Position numbers and translations under genes: made by a program. DNA of 24,602 bases, taken from a virus. The notes beneath the pieces are model-generated. The model saw only the letters and a program-made list of their open reading frames with translations, was not told where the DNA came from and did not search any database. This document shows positions 15,096 through 21,764 of this stretch, in pieces (within the stretch, counting starts at the first letter, position 1; every line of letters begins with the position of its first letter). The stretch covers positions 1 to 24,602 of IMG/VR virus record IMGVR_UViG_3300042691_002003. The stretch is one strand, 5' to 3'.

Positions 15096-15487
15096 GGGAA
15101 ATCCTCTATTGGTTCTTCGTCTGATTTATCAGAGCGAGGTTCCTGTGGTTCAGGAGCATATTTTGGAACTAGACCAACACCATCAGCGTTGATTTCTAGC
15201 GCGGTGCGTAAATTGCCTTCTTTGTCTGTATATGTTGATACTTGTAGCCGACCTGTAACAAGAGCCTTGTCGCCTTTCTTCAAAGCGAGCGCAGTTCCAG
15301 CAGCATCACGATTCCATACGAATACGCGGAACCATGTTGTTTCACCATCTACCCATTCGTTGCCTTGCTGTTTGCGTGGAGTATTCGCAAGACTGAATGA
15401 TGTAACAGGTGTTCCTTTTGGTGTTTTCTTGAATTCGGCATCAGTGCCTAAGTTACCCATTACAGTAACTATTGCCTCACCAGCCAT
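15089..15487 (-). CDS. ssb: Single-stranded DNA-binding protein
   Basis: This 132-residue protein starts at ATG 15487 with AAGGAAAGG just upstream and overlaps the HNH gene by 11 bases. Residues 1-110 are an OB-fold: VTVMGNLGTDAEFKKTPKGT, then TTWFRVFVWNRDAAGTALAL and KKGDKALVTGRLQVSTYTDK. The C-terminus is acidic and ends PIEDFPW, which resembles the SSB tip (usually DDxPF) that docks partner enzymes, with the last Phe replaced by Trp. It coats single strands during replication and recombination and likely works with the RecT annealase and RusA encoded nearby. Confidence 0.92.
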   Translation of the reverse strand: MAGEAIVTVMGNLGTDAEFKKTPKGTPVTSFSLANTPRKQQGNEWVDGETTWFRVFVWNRDAAGTALALKKGDKALVTGRLQVSTYTDKEGNLRTALEINADGVGLVPKYAPEPQEPRSDKSDEEPIEDFPW

Positions 15488-15827
15488 AGCCTTTCCTTTC
15501 TAGATATTTGTAAGTGCCTTCCTGTGTAAGTATAACAGTATCTCCGTTTGGAAGCGTAACAGGACACTCCGCAGGGTCAGCCCAACTTGAAACCATGAAT
15601 CCTTTTTCAAGCGCGTCTTTCGGATTGTTATGAACGGAGTCAGTAGCCAAATTATGACATTCATGATGTAACGCAACGAAATTAGTAATCTCATCTTCGC
15701 CACCACGACTTCGTAACTTTCTGTGATGTAACGCCCATGATGCTGGAAGTGAACCACCGCATTTTTCACAGTAGCCTCTAGCCCGTGACCAAACGAGCGC
15801 ACGCAAAACTTCTAGTGAGCGAGCCAT
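15477..15827 (-). CDS. HNH endonuclease
   Basis: This 116-residue protein starts at ATG 15827, overlapping the upstream gene by 16 bases, with GGGGAG 8 bases upstream. The HNH core spans about residues 18-60: YCEKCGGSLPASWALHHRKL, then RGGEDEITNFVALHHECHN, giving Cys20/Cys23, the LHH histidines 34-35, Asn49 and a second metal ligand cluster around His54-Cys57-His58. The C-terminal 45 residues are a small beta segment found in free-standing phage HNH enzymes. It could act with the terminase in DNA packaging, in recombination or as a mobile endonuclease. Here it is inside a coupled gene chain, which argues for a phage function rather than homing. Confidence 0.85.
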   Translation of the reverse strand: MARSLEVLRALVWSRARGYCEKCGGSLPASWALHHRKLRSRGGEDEITNFVALHHECHNLATDSVHNNPKDALEKGFMVSSWADPAECPVTLPNGDTVILTQEGTYKYLERKGYGW

Positions 15828-16330
15828 GTACGGAACTCCCCAGTCAAAGGATTCTTACAACCAGTATTGACACAGACGAATTTATCGTTGATACGCATTA
15901 CGGACCTGTGCGCACAACTCTCACAAGCCATCTCGGATTCGTAGGTATAAGTGTCGCCGTCATTGACTTTTATCCTGATTCGGGTGTGCCAATGGACTAT
16001 CTCATCGCCTAATGTTTTAGATAATGATTTGCGCTTGCGGACAATTTCTTCCCACGAATAGTCAAGCCAGCGTATCCGTGACATGACCAATGGACATGGA
16101 CCTACATCAGTTCTACGAACAGGAACAGGTAACGCTTGTTGTAATTCACCTGCTACAAGATATGTAGTTTTGTGTGTCCATTTGTGAAAATCAAGAATCA
16201 TGCTGAGAGTTGCTAACGGTAACGGATAGCGTTGCGAAAACTTTGGACCTCTGTTTTTTTCACCAGCATCGTGTTTGTAGTATTCCCATACACGAGGATA
16301 ATCACTCAGTATTTCTTCAAGTAGCTTCAT
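15812..16330 (-). CDS. Hypothetical protein with C-terminal zinc ribbon
   Basis: This 172-residue protein starts at ATG 16330 (AGGTGT nearby) and shares ATGA with the rusA stop. The N-terminal 130 residues are helical (LLEEILSDYPRVWEYYKH, then LVAGELQQALPVPVRRTD). The C-terminus has a treble-clef or ribbon motif: MACESCAHRSVMRINDKFVC followed by VNTGC. The helical half with 'R.d.GPCP' and a terminal ribbon is a recurrent layout in actinobacteriophage proteins of unknown function. DNA or protein binding is plausible. Position between rusA and an HNH gene places it in the DNA-metabolism block. Confidence 0.65.
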   Translation of the reverse strand: MKLLEEILSDYPRVWEYYKHDAGEKNRGPKFSQRYPLPLATLSMILDFHKWTHKTTYLVAGELQQALPVPVRRTDVGPCPLVMSRIRWLDYSWEEIVRKRKSLSKTLGDEIVHWHTRIRIKVNDGDTYTYESEMACESCAHRSVMRINDKFVCVNTGCKNPLTGEFRTWLAH

Positions 16331-16704
16331 ACACCTAACTGCTCAATCGTTATCCATACACCTTCGGCACTTCCGTAGGATTTGCTTGCTTGAATAAGTG
16401 TTACTTGGCAGTCGTCAGCATAAGCCACGCCAGTCAAGCCATCAAGTACTGCGCGAATTAGTTTATCCAAATCAGGTTTCACCCATGGCATTGAACGCAA
16501 ACTCGTTTTTGGTTTCAGATAAACAAACTCGCATGTGACTTTTACGCCACCATCAACAGGTCTGTAACCAGAAAGTTCTGCATTTCTTGCTATGTCTGCT
16601 CGCCATACAGCGAGGTCAGTTGCTCTTGCGTGAATAGGGCGACCATTGATGAACTTGAGCGAACCCTGCGGAACAGGTCGCCCTTTCACGAAGAATGAAT
16701 CCAT
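16327..16704 (-). CDS. rusA: RusA-like Holliday junction resolvase
   Basis: The start at ATG 16704 is preferred over 16737 because it overlaps the upstream stop (TGATG) and places the family N-terminus FVKGRPVPQGSLKF at residues 5-18. This gives 125 residues, close to the usual RusA length of about 120. The catalytic acids are in WVKPDLDKLIRAVLDGL (Asp78, Asp80, Asp88) and AYADDCQV (Asp97/98). RusA dimers cut four-way junctions, resolving branched DNA before packaging. The neighbouring SSB, RecT and nuclease genes fit a recombination-driven replication strategy. Confidence 0.88.
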   Translation of the reverse strand: MDSFFVKGRPVPQGSLKFINGRPIHARATDLAVWRADIARNAELSGYRPVDGGVKVTCEFVYLKPKTSLRSMPWVKPDLDKLIRAVLDGLTGVAYADDCQVTLIQASKSYGSAEGVWITIEQLGV

Positions 16705-17162
16705 CAGTACCACCGATTCTTTTGCCAAAACTGCCATGCGTTACATGGATTATTGTAACGGATAGATATGTAATTCAATCCCCAAACTATCTGTCCTCGC
16801 GTGTCGTTGAGGAAAGCATTCTTTTGAGATTGCGTATGGTTTGGCATGTTTCGTTGTGGTATCCCATGGTCATTTGTTGGACTCACGGCTTTCGGATTCC
16901 ATGCGGACTCCTTGCCCCACAGTCTAGATAAACAGGTGAACTGTTTATTTCCCCATGAATAATCAACCTGAGCAATATTGCGTGCGATTGTTCGTGGGTC
17001 TGTTAGTTTCTTGACCTTGACTGGGTCAAGCGTAGGGGAAGTAGTAGCCGATATAGGCGCTGTGAAGGTGAATAGAGCCGTCAAATAGATTATGGCGAAC
17101 CCTTTTACCCTCCATTTTTTCTGAGCCTTCCTAGAGCCTTCTAGCGGTTTTATTGTGCTCAT
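16704..17162 (-). CDS. Exported lysozyme-like transglycosylase (probable endolysin)
   Basis: This 152-residue protein starts at ATG 17162 (GAGG, 7-base spacer). Residues 11-39 form a signal peptide: basic RKAQKKWRVKG, hydrophobic FAIIYLTALFTFTA and a likely cut after PISA. The C-terminal domain (about 65-152) has CLSRLWGKESAWNPKAV with catalytic Glu85, GIPQRNMPNHT and QIVWGLNYISIRYNNPCNAW, the pattern of the lysozyme-like domain common in secreted actinobacterial and actinophage proteins. Cys77 and Cys140 probably form the conserved disulfide. It should cleave peptidoglycan glycan strands. Because it carries its own export signal it may not need a holin. It sits among replication genes rather than beside tail genes. 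Confidence 0.8.
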   Translation of the reverse strand: MSTIKPLEGSRKAQKKWRVKGFAIIYLTALFTFTAPISATTSPTLDPVKVKKLTDPRTIARNIAQVDYSWGNKQFTCLSRLWGKESAWNPKAVSPTNDHGIPQRNMPNHTQSQKNAFLNDTRGQIVWGLNYISIRYNNPCNAWQFWQKNRWY

Positions 17163-17171
17163 TGAAGTACC

Positions 17172-17471
17172 TCATAACGCTCTAGTCTTGGAGCGTTCTT
17201 CTTCTTCGTAGGCTTTGAATTTAGATACAGTAGAACGCGCTCTCAGGCGTTCACCGAGTTCCTTACTATCGCGGGAACTTTGTTGAATACTTGCGCGCTC
17301 AGGGTCGCAAGTAGGACAGAACTTTACACCTTGAAAACGCTCTGATGTAACTTTCGTATTCCCATCTTTTGTAACGGATTTCTTGTCTTCGTAATACTCT
17401 ACCCATATAAAACCATACTCGCATGGCTCTGTATGCGTACAGATACAGCCTGTTCTTCCACAATGATTCAT
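17172..17471 (-). CDS. Hypothetical Cys-rich zinc-binding protein
   Basis: The start at ATG 17471 (99 residues) is chosen over 17519: it overlaps the upstream stop (TGATG) and has AAGGG 6 bases before it. The N-terminus is metal-site rich, MNHCGRTGCICTHTEPCEYG, followed by VKFCPTCDPER, which gives two C/H clusters for one or two zinc ions. The C-terminal 45 residues are a charged helix (RDSKELGERLRARSTVSKFK). The 'C.CTH..C..G......C..C.P.R' arrangement recurs in small actinobacteriophage proteins placed near replication-initiator genes. I cannot assign a function. Confidence 0.7.
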   Translation of the reverse strand: MNHCGRTGCICTHTEPCEYGFIWVEYYEDKKSVTKDGNTKVTSERFQGVKFCPTCDPERASIQQSSRDSKELGERLRARSTVSKFKAYEEEERSKTRAL

Positions 17472-17656
17472 CACATACCCTTCGTTCGGAATGTACTTCG
17501 TTTCGGTTTGAATGGGCATTCTTCAAGATGAGCATCCATTTTCTCGCCCACTCCTTGATGTTTGCCCGATTGCCAAATAATGATAAACCCACAATTATGA
17601 AAACAACTCATGCTCTCATAGCCTTCGGGTATCTCATATCCGTTTTCTAGTATCAT
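17471..17656 (-). CDS. Small C2H2-like protein
   Basis: This 61-residue protein starts at ATG 17656, sharing ATGA with the replication-initiator stop and preceded by AGGAAAG. It contains SCFHNCGFIIIWQSGKHQG and MDAHLEECPF, a C-x3-C...H-x3-C-like set that could bind one zinc. It stops in a TGATG overlap with the next Cys-rich gene. The overlaps at both ends support that it is real despite its size. Function unknown. Confidence 0.6.
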   Translation of the reverse strand: MILENGYEIPEGYESMSCFHNCGFIIIWQSGKHQGVGEKMDAHLEECPFKPKRSTFRTKGM

Positions 17657-18453
17657 GCTTTCCTATCTGCGTACATACGCTGGGCTATCCTGAACGCATA
17701 ACTCACCAAATCATCTAAGTCTTTTGACGCTGCTTCGTCAATGGCAAGTAATGCGATACGCCCGAATCGCTTCGTCATTTGCCCGATGCGACTAATCTCT
17801 GCTGAGGTTAGATTGCGAGATTGTAGTTCTGCGACATACCAAGCAGTCAGCGCGATACACGCGCCTATCTCATTCTTGGCATGTAACGAATCCCATTCTT
17901 CTTCAACCAGCCTAGACAGATTCCATGCGTTGATGCCTTGCGTTCTAGCGTCTGCCAATTTATCGCTGATTCTTGTAACAGAATCTAAAGCAGACTTCAC
18001 GCGTGGTAGCGGAATCGGTGTAGCCGATTCATAGACCTCTACCTCATTAGATATATCTATATCTAATGAGTTTGGGTTGGGTTGGGTTGGGTTGGGTTGG
18101 GGGTGGCGTTTCTTTTGCGTTTCAGTTGCGTTTCCTTGTTTCTCTCTGTAACGCTTCAAGCGTTCACGCGCCTCAGCCCTTTTGCTTTCAACCTTCTCAC
18201 GAGTCGGTTGATATTCGTCATACGAACGAATGTGATAACCCTTATCAACTTCTTCCCACAATCCAGCCTCAATGAGGAACTGCGCATCATCTTCACGGCT
18301 GAGTTTTGTGTAAACAGCCGAGGGTATAAAACCATCGGTGAGTTGCCTATTGGCGTAACACAATCCTTCAATGTAAAGACGAAACGCTGAATCGCTGAGA
18401 GCAATTACTTTCGGGTGGTCTGCGAAGTTATCATCAAGTCGTACCCAGCCCAT
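17653..18453 (-). CDS. Replication-initiator-like winged-helix protein
   Basis: The start at ATG 18453 is preferred over TTG 18459 because AAGG stands 6 bases upstream. The 266-residue product opens WVRLDDNFADHPKVIALSDS, then AFRLYIEGLCYANRQLTDG and a winged-helix up to about residue 95, the pattern of phage replisome organisers. A basic helix and a Pro/Asn/Gln linker (about 108-140) follow, then a helical C-terminal half (ISDKLADARTQGINAWNLSR). Such proteins open the origin and recruit the helicase loader. The linker is encoded by a repeat block and a perfect palindrome that may itself be the origin, as in lambda O. It is coupled to the next gene by ATGA. Confidence 0.7.
   Translation of the reverse strand: MGWVRLDDNFADHPKVIALSDSAFRLYIEGLCYANRQLTDGFIPSAVYTKLSREDDAQFLIEAGLWEEVDKGYHIRSYDEYQPTREKVESKRAEARERLKRYREKQGNATETQKKRHPQPNPTQPNPNSLDIDISNEVEVYESATPIPLPRVKSALDSVTRISDKLADARTQGINAWNLSRLVEEEWDSLHAKNEIGACIALTAWYVAELQSRNLTSAEISRIGQMTKRFGRIALLAIDEAASKDLDDLVSYAFRIAQRMYADRKA
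18043..18070. repeat. Perfect 12-base-arm inverted repeat
   Basis: CTCATTAGATAT pairs exactly with ATATCTAATGAG across a 4-base centre (ATCT). It lies in the linker-coding part of the replication-initiator gene and is A/T-rich, beside the six TTGGG units. Such a long perfect palindrome is unlikely by chance in coding sequence. It could be an origin element or an RNA hairpin. Confidence 0.85.
18072..18103 (+). repeat. Six tandem TTGGG units ending in five G (G-quadruplex capable)
   Basis: Bases 18072-18101 are TTGGG repeated six times, followed by GG. The plus strand can form a stacked G-quadruplex; the coding (minus) strand is CCCAA repeats that encode the PNPTQPNP linker. It starts two bases after the perfect palindrome. 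The unit length of 5 is not a multiple of 3, so slippage would shift frame unless three units change. Confidence 0.9.
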
Positions 18454-18682
18454 CTTCAACCTTCCCTTCTATCGGTCGTAGGAAATTTATCAGTTGTTCC
18501 ACAATAACGACATCACGACCCTCTATGTGATGATGATAATCACCAGCGAATGCTTCAATTTCTCTGATGATTTCTTGACGAGCGTATGTCATGACTTTGA
18601 TATACATATCAGCAGATAAGCATTTACAAGCCATTACATATTCGCCGGTAACTTTCAATCCAGCACAATCATGCTCGAACAT
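18434..18682 (-). CDS. Hypothetical protein, 82 residues
   Basis: ATG 18682 lies inside the nuclease gene end (14-base overlap), with GGTGA as ribosome site, and the gene runs 20 bases into the initiator gene. The N-terminus has two cysteines spaced by a beta segment (CAGLKVTGEYVMACKC). A helix follows (YIKVMTYARQEIIREIEAFA), then a His-rich turn and GRDVVIVEQLINFLRPIEG. I do not recognise a family. The gene density around it and the ribosome site support it as real. Confidence 0.55.
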   Translation of the reverse strand: MFEHDCAGLKVTGEYVMACKCLSADMYIKVMTYARQEIIREIEAFAGDYHHHIEGRDVVIVEQLINFLRPIEGKVEDGLGTT

Positions 18683-19616
18683 TTTTCACCGCCAATCTGT
18701 CAGTTGGTTGTCCGTACTTGTAGGGCACAGTACCGAGCAGTTCCGCTACGGCTTTTTCATCTATTGTCTTGCGACCAGCAACTTGCGACCACGCAATCTT
18801 GATACCTGATTGTGTGATGCCATTGACGCCTTCTAATACAGCCTTGATAGAATCTTTCTGTTCTTCAAGTTCGCTGATTCGTTTTGTTATTTCTAGATAT
18901 TCCTGCGCGACTGTGTCAATCGCATTATCCTCAATAACGACGCCTTCCAGTTCTGCTTTTGGGCGACCAGCGCATCCTTTCTGCCCTGTTTCATCATAGA
19001 AACCGCAGTACAACTTACAGAACGATGCTTCTTTCTCAGGCGCAGGTGGCGTATCGGCGAATTTGATTTCACCGAGCCAAGCCATAGCCTCATTGACAAC
19101 ATTGATATCAAATGGTTCTGAGTGATACACAATATCGCGCTCGTCACCATCACGCGGAATACATACCAGCGTAACAGTATCAACTTTGTGTCCAGCAAGT
19201 TCAACTAGCCAGCCGTATATCTGTACCTGCCAACGCTGTTGCTTGCTAGGAAAATAACGCAGATTAGATTTCTTAGTTGATTTCCAATCTACGATTTCAT
19301 GCTTTTCTTTGTCGTATAAATCAACATGACCGACAATCATGCCATCGTCAGACTGCCATTCTTTTTCAATCAAATAGCGTTCTTCAAATGGGTCTTGACG
19401 GCGGAATGCTTCCTCTATGTAATTATGAATTGCCGTTCCCATAATTGCGCTGAGGCGTAGCGTGTTCGGATTAGTAATCTCTGCTCCGTTCAATCTACGC
19501 CACGCCTTGTGTCGGCATCCACCTATTTCAGATGGTCCAATGTTTTTCTGCTTGCTACGAGCATCAGATTTGCTTGCGCTCGTGACCATCTTGATTAGTT
19601 CATTTGCTATGGACAT
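18669..19616 (-). CDS. Cas4/RecB-like PD-(D/E)XK nuclease, probable Fe-S enzyme
   Basis: ATG 19616 is preferred over GTG 19625. The 315-residue product carries PD-(D/E)XK motifs: His64 in GTAIHNYIEEA, Asp99 in VGHVDLYD, the core VDWKST (Asp110, Lys112) and the QxxxY-type motif WQVQIYGW. Cys34 (IGGCRHKAW) with Cys200, Cys204 and Cys215 (FCKLYCGFYDETGQKGC) reproduces the one-plus-three cysteine arrangement of Cas4/AddB iron-sulfur nucleases. A C-terminal coiled helix (about 232-262) and small domain follow. It likely degrades DNA ends to give single strands for the RecT annealase, as in RecE/RecT and exo/beta pairs, or acts alone as a DNA-end nuclease. Confidence 0.8.
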   Translation of the reverse strand: MSIANELIKMVTSASKSDARSKQKNIGPSEIGGCRHKAWRRLNGAEITNPNTLRLSAIMGTAIHNYIEEAFRRQDPFEERYLIEKEWQSDDGMIVGHVDLYDKEKHEIVDWKSTKKSNLRYFPSKQQRWQVQIYGWLVELAGHKVDTVTLVCIPRDGDERDIVYHSEPFDINVVNEAMAWLGEIKFADTPPAPEKEASFCKLYCGFYDETGQKGCAGRPKAELEGVVIEDNAIDTVAQEYLEITKRISELEEQKDSIKAVLEGVNGITQSGIKIAWSQVAGRKTIDEKAVAELLGTVPYKYGQPTDRLAVKNVRA

Positions 19617-19869
19617 CAACCTCACCCTTCTCTCGTTTTTCCATTAGGTCTTGTATGTGATATCGCCAAGCGTTGAATACTTCCTGCCAAACGCCATCAT
19701 CAGTTTCCATGCGGCGTAACAGTTCAACATATTCATCATCAGACAACTTAGTCTGTTCCAATGTTTCTTCTACATAATCATCGGCTTCGGCTCTGTCTAA
19801 CACACACGCAAACATATCTGTATCGTCTGACAGACCTTCAATGATTTCTTTGATTTGTCTAACTTTCAT
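19600..19869 (-). CDS. Small acidic hypothetical protein
   Basis: This is an 89-residue, strongly acidic protein from ATG 19869 with AAGGG upstream. It starts MKVRQIKEIIEGLSDDTDMF, a helix-turn seen in many small phage proteins ('ikelIe.L.ddtev'), and continues as helices (EYVELLRRMETDDGVWQEVF). The end overlaps the nuclease start by 17 bases. The N-terminal pattern resembles a short regulatory or inhibitor-type fold, but no function can be assigned. It follows the secreted protein gene in the chain. Confidence 0.6.
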   Translation of the reverse strand: MKVRQIKEIIEGLSDDTDMFACVLDRAEADDYVEETLEQTKLSDDEYVELLRRMETDDGVWQEVFNAWRYHIQDLMEKREKGEVDVHSK

Positions 19870-19886
19870 TTACCCTTCCTGTTCTA

Positions 19887-20528
19887 TTAGAGGTTGATTA
19901 GATATAACGATGCGAAAAATTCGCGTAACCAGTCAAAGAAAATCGCCCAAGAATATAAATCAATTCCTGTGTTTGAGTTATTTTCAACAGGCGTTTCTGT
20001 TGGTGTGGGTTCAGGTGTTACAACTACTGTCGCTGAATCAGTAACGATAGTAACTGTTGATGTATCAACTGTTGTGACAGTTGTAGTTTCCGTAACTGTT
20101 GGTTGCGGAGTAGGCGTAGGTGTTGTTACTGGTGCTGGTGTACTGATTGGTTCAGGTTGCGGAGTAGGTGTTGATTCAACTACTTTGGGTGTCACGATAG
20201 TTGTAATTGTTGTCGCTGTCGCAGCAACGAAAGTATTCTTATCTGCTTCCTCTTTGACAACCAATATTTGATTTGGCTGTGCGCCGATGCCTGAGTTATT
20301 ACCCTGAGCATCTGTTCTGCCTTGCAAAACATAACGCTCGCCAGTCTTCAATGTCAATCGTGAATACAACGAATTAGGGTCGCCGCAAACATGAGCGTCA
20401 CAGACTATGGCGCCACTCACGACTACATTGTTGCTATCAACGATTACATATACATCACTATGCGCAGGAATAGTCATAGTGTTGAGCAACAATAAAGTTG
20501 CTCCTAACATCATTACCCTTTTGCGCAT
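19887..20528 (-). CDS. Secreted Pro/Thr-rich protein with hydrophobic C-terminus
   Basis: ATG 20528 is chosen: GGAGG is exactly 6 bases upstream and the previous gene stops at 20530. The 213-residue product has a signal peptide (MRKRVMMLGATLLLL, likely cut after PAHS at 24). Residues 25-100 form a beta domain with Cys43 and Cys48 in IVCDAHVCGDPNSLYSRL. Residues 105-180 are a Thr/Pro/Val low-complexity stalk with TPTPQP repeats, encoded in part by a 14-base direct repeat (20101-20114 and 20155-20168). The end (about 189-213) is aromatic and hydrophobic, DLYSWAIFFDWLREFFASLY, and could bind membrane. The layout suggests a cell-surface or envelope protein. Function unknown; host-surface modification or exclusion are guesses. 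Confidence 0.7.
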   Translation of the reverse strand: MRKRVMMLGATLLLLNTMTIPAHSDVYVIVDSNNVVVSGAIVCDAHVCGDPNSLYSRLTLKTGERYVLQGRTDAQGNNSGIGAQPNQILVVKEEADKNTFVAATATTITTIVTPKVVESTPTPQPEPISTPAPVTTPTPTPQPTVTETTTVTTVDTSTVTIVTDSATVVVTPEPTPTETPVENNSNTGIDLYSWAIFFDWLREFFASLYLINL

Positions 20529-20529
20529 G

Positions 20530-20877
20530 TTAGACCTCCAACGCAGCGCGAACGCTGGTTCCAATAGAACGAGCGATATCTACTTGTGTGCGTACTCGGT
20601 TTGAGTTTGCTCTAGCAGCCTTGACTAATGCCTCAGCCTGTTGTAAATCGAACCATTCATTTTCGCATTGCGTAAGTGCTTTATCTGCTACATCGCCAAC
20701 GCGTAACTTCAAGTTGTTCATACCGATATTCAAGCGAGCATGCGCAATCTGTATTTCAAATCGTGCTTTCGCTGTGTGATATGCCTTTTCTGCTTTGACT
20801 AACTCATCATGAGCAGCATCAATTTCTTTGCTCAATTCGTATAGTCGCGCTTCTACTCTGTCAGGTGTTATCGTCAT
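20530..20877 (-). CDS. Coiled-coil hypothetical protein
   Basis: ATG 20877 is preferred to 20895 because it forms ATGA with the stop of the small zinc-ribbon gene and has GGAAAG upstream. The 115-residue protein is almost wholly helical: VEARLYELSKEIDAAHDELV, then KAEKAYHTAKARFEIQIAHA and a second helix LQQAEALVKAARANSNRVRT. Its heptad pattern suggests an antiparallel coiled coil. Small proteins of this layout are common near recombination genes of actinobacteriophages. Function unknown. Confidence 0.65.
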   Translation of the reverse strand: MTITPDRVEARLYELSKEIDAAHDELVKAEKAYHTAKARFEIQIAHARLNIGMNNLKLRVGDVADKALTQCENEWFDLQQAEALVKAARANSNRVRTQVDIARSIGTSVRAALEV

Positions 20878-21032
20878 TTGCTTTCCGTTCCGCATGTATT
20901 ACATGCTTGATTCATGATTATCCACGCACCGCAATATAAGCAACGCGTGATTGGTTCAGGGCGAACCTTCGGTGTGACTGGGTGCGGATATGTCAATGCC
21001 CACCCATCGCGCCATGAGTATTCGTTCTTCAT
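20874..21032 (-). CDS. 52-residue zinc-ribbon protein
   Basis: This gene is too short for standard calling. ATG 21032 overlaps the upstream stop by 1 base (TAATG), and TGA at 20874-20876 overlaps the next ATG. The product begins MKNEYSWRDGWALTYPHP and ends with a ribbon, CLYCGAWIIMNQACNTCG (Cys31, 34, 44, 47). The overlaps at both ends and the four spaced cysteines strongly support a real gene. The function is unknown; a small adaptor or nucleic-acid-binding role is possible. Confidence 0.75.
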   Translation of the reverse strand: MKNEYSWRDGWALTYPHPVTPKVRPEPITRCLYCGAWIIMNQACNTCGTESK

Positions 21033-21592
21033 TAGAACAGAACACCAGTAGTGAGTTTATTTACCCACACAATACAGTCGTGTCCGTTCTTGTTCTTGCG
21101 TAGTCTGCCTGAATCAATGATGTAGCCATCACGGACAAGACTGACACGCGTTGGACGCATAGTGTTGCCATCTATGCCCAATGCTGCTTGCGCTTCTTCA
21201 TCAGTTGCGCCATCAGAATCGCGTTGTATGTAGAAGTCATATACTTCTTTACGCAAAGAACCAGCGCGTATCATGGCATTCTGTTGAGCCTTGACACTTG
21301 TGCGCTGTGCGTTCTTAGGCAGTTGAACTACAACATTATCCTCAACTGCGTGTAGCGGTTCACGATTGCGCATCGCTTTGTGGCGATAATGGTCAGCGAT
21401 GATTACATCATGAACCTGCTCAATCGTTTGATGATACGCCTGTTCGCCTGTTGCTTTCATGTTCCTAGCGTCAAAATTTGCTGGGTGAAATAGGCAAATA
21501 GAAGTACCTTCATCATCAATCCATATCGCGAGGGCAGGTGTTCGTGTCAGCCGTTCCTCGCACCAATGGCAATAGTCTTCAATGAGTTCCAT
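21032..21592 (-). CDS. CxxC plus winged-helix DNA-binding protein
   Basis: This 186-residue protein starts at ATG 21592 with GGGAG 5 bases upstream. The N-terminus has a zinc-like site (YCHWCEERLT with Cys8/Cys11, and ICLFHP with Cys33/His36). The middle is helical. The C-terminal 75 residues are a winged helix: AGSLRKEVYDFYIQRDSDGA, TDEEAQAALGIDGNTMRPTR and a wing with GYIIDSGRLRKNKNG. The wing-helix pattern is used in phage DNA-binding regulators and may read a site in replication or recombination genes. It overlaps the preceding small gene by 14 bases. Confidence 0.7.
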   Translation of the reverse strand: MELIEDYCHWCEERLTRTPALAIWIDDEGTSICLFHPANFDARNMKATGEQAYHQTIEQVHDVIIADHYRHKAMRNREPLHAVEDNVVVQLPKNAQRTSVKAQQNAMIRAGSLRKEVYDFYIQRDSDGATDEEAQAALGIDGNTMRPTRVSLVRDGYIIDSGRLRKNKNGHDCIVWVNKLTTGVLF

Positions 21593-21764
21593 TGTTACTC
21601 CCTTCCTGAGTAGATAAATACGCTACCGCGATTGATAGCGTTTCAATGGTTTTGTTCATGACGGCGAGGGCAAAATCCACATCGCCGTCTTGAGATGCGT
21701 TGAATAACCTGCGTGAGCAAGCCATCATTGTGTCTTGAACATGTGGCGGTAATAACTTAGCCAT
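21579..21764 (-). CDS. Small hypothetical helical protein
   Basis: This 61-residue protein has ATG 21764 within the last codons of the recT gene (8-base overlap) and no strong ribosome site, so translation is probably coupled. It is mostly helical (LLPPHVQDTMMACSRRLFNA, VDFALAVMNKTIETLSIAVA) with a polar end. I do not recognise a family. The tight overlaps at both ends favour a real gene. Confidence 0.5.
   Translation of the reverse strand: MAKLLPPHVQDTMMACSRRLFNASQDGDVDFALAVMNKTIETLSIAVAYLSTQEGSNNGTH

Larger units (their letters stand above)
18043..18103. other. Candidate replication origin inside the initiator gene
   Basis: The A/T-rich palindrome and G/C-rich tandem repeat lie together in the linker between the two domains of the replication-initiator-like protein. 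Lambdoid phages have origins in exactly this place within their O-type genes. The repeats are much shorter than classical iterons, so this is a proposal by analogy. Confidence 0.4.

Noticed and set aside
14850-15503. A 217-codon open frame on the plus strand
   Set aside because: It is antisense to ssb, the 46-residue gene and the HTH gene, all of which have ribosome sites and recognisable products. Its product looks like random Ser/Thr-rich sequence.
18072-18103. TTGGG repeats as telomere-like DNA
   Set aside because: They lie inside a coding gene far from any genome end and are a short block; a coding microsatellite or origin element is more likely.
19894-20271. A 125-codon plus-strand frame rich in Val/Gly
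   Set aside because: It is antisense to the Pro/Thr stalk of the secreted protein; low-complexity coding often opens the opposite strand.
20893-20905. Short palindrome CATGTA-T-TACATG
   Set aside because: Six-base arms inside a coding gene, with no promoter-like context; expected by chance at this length.
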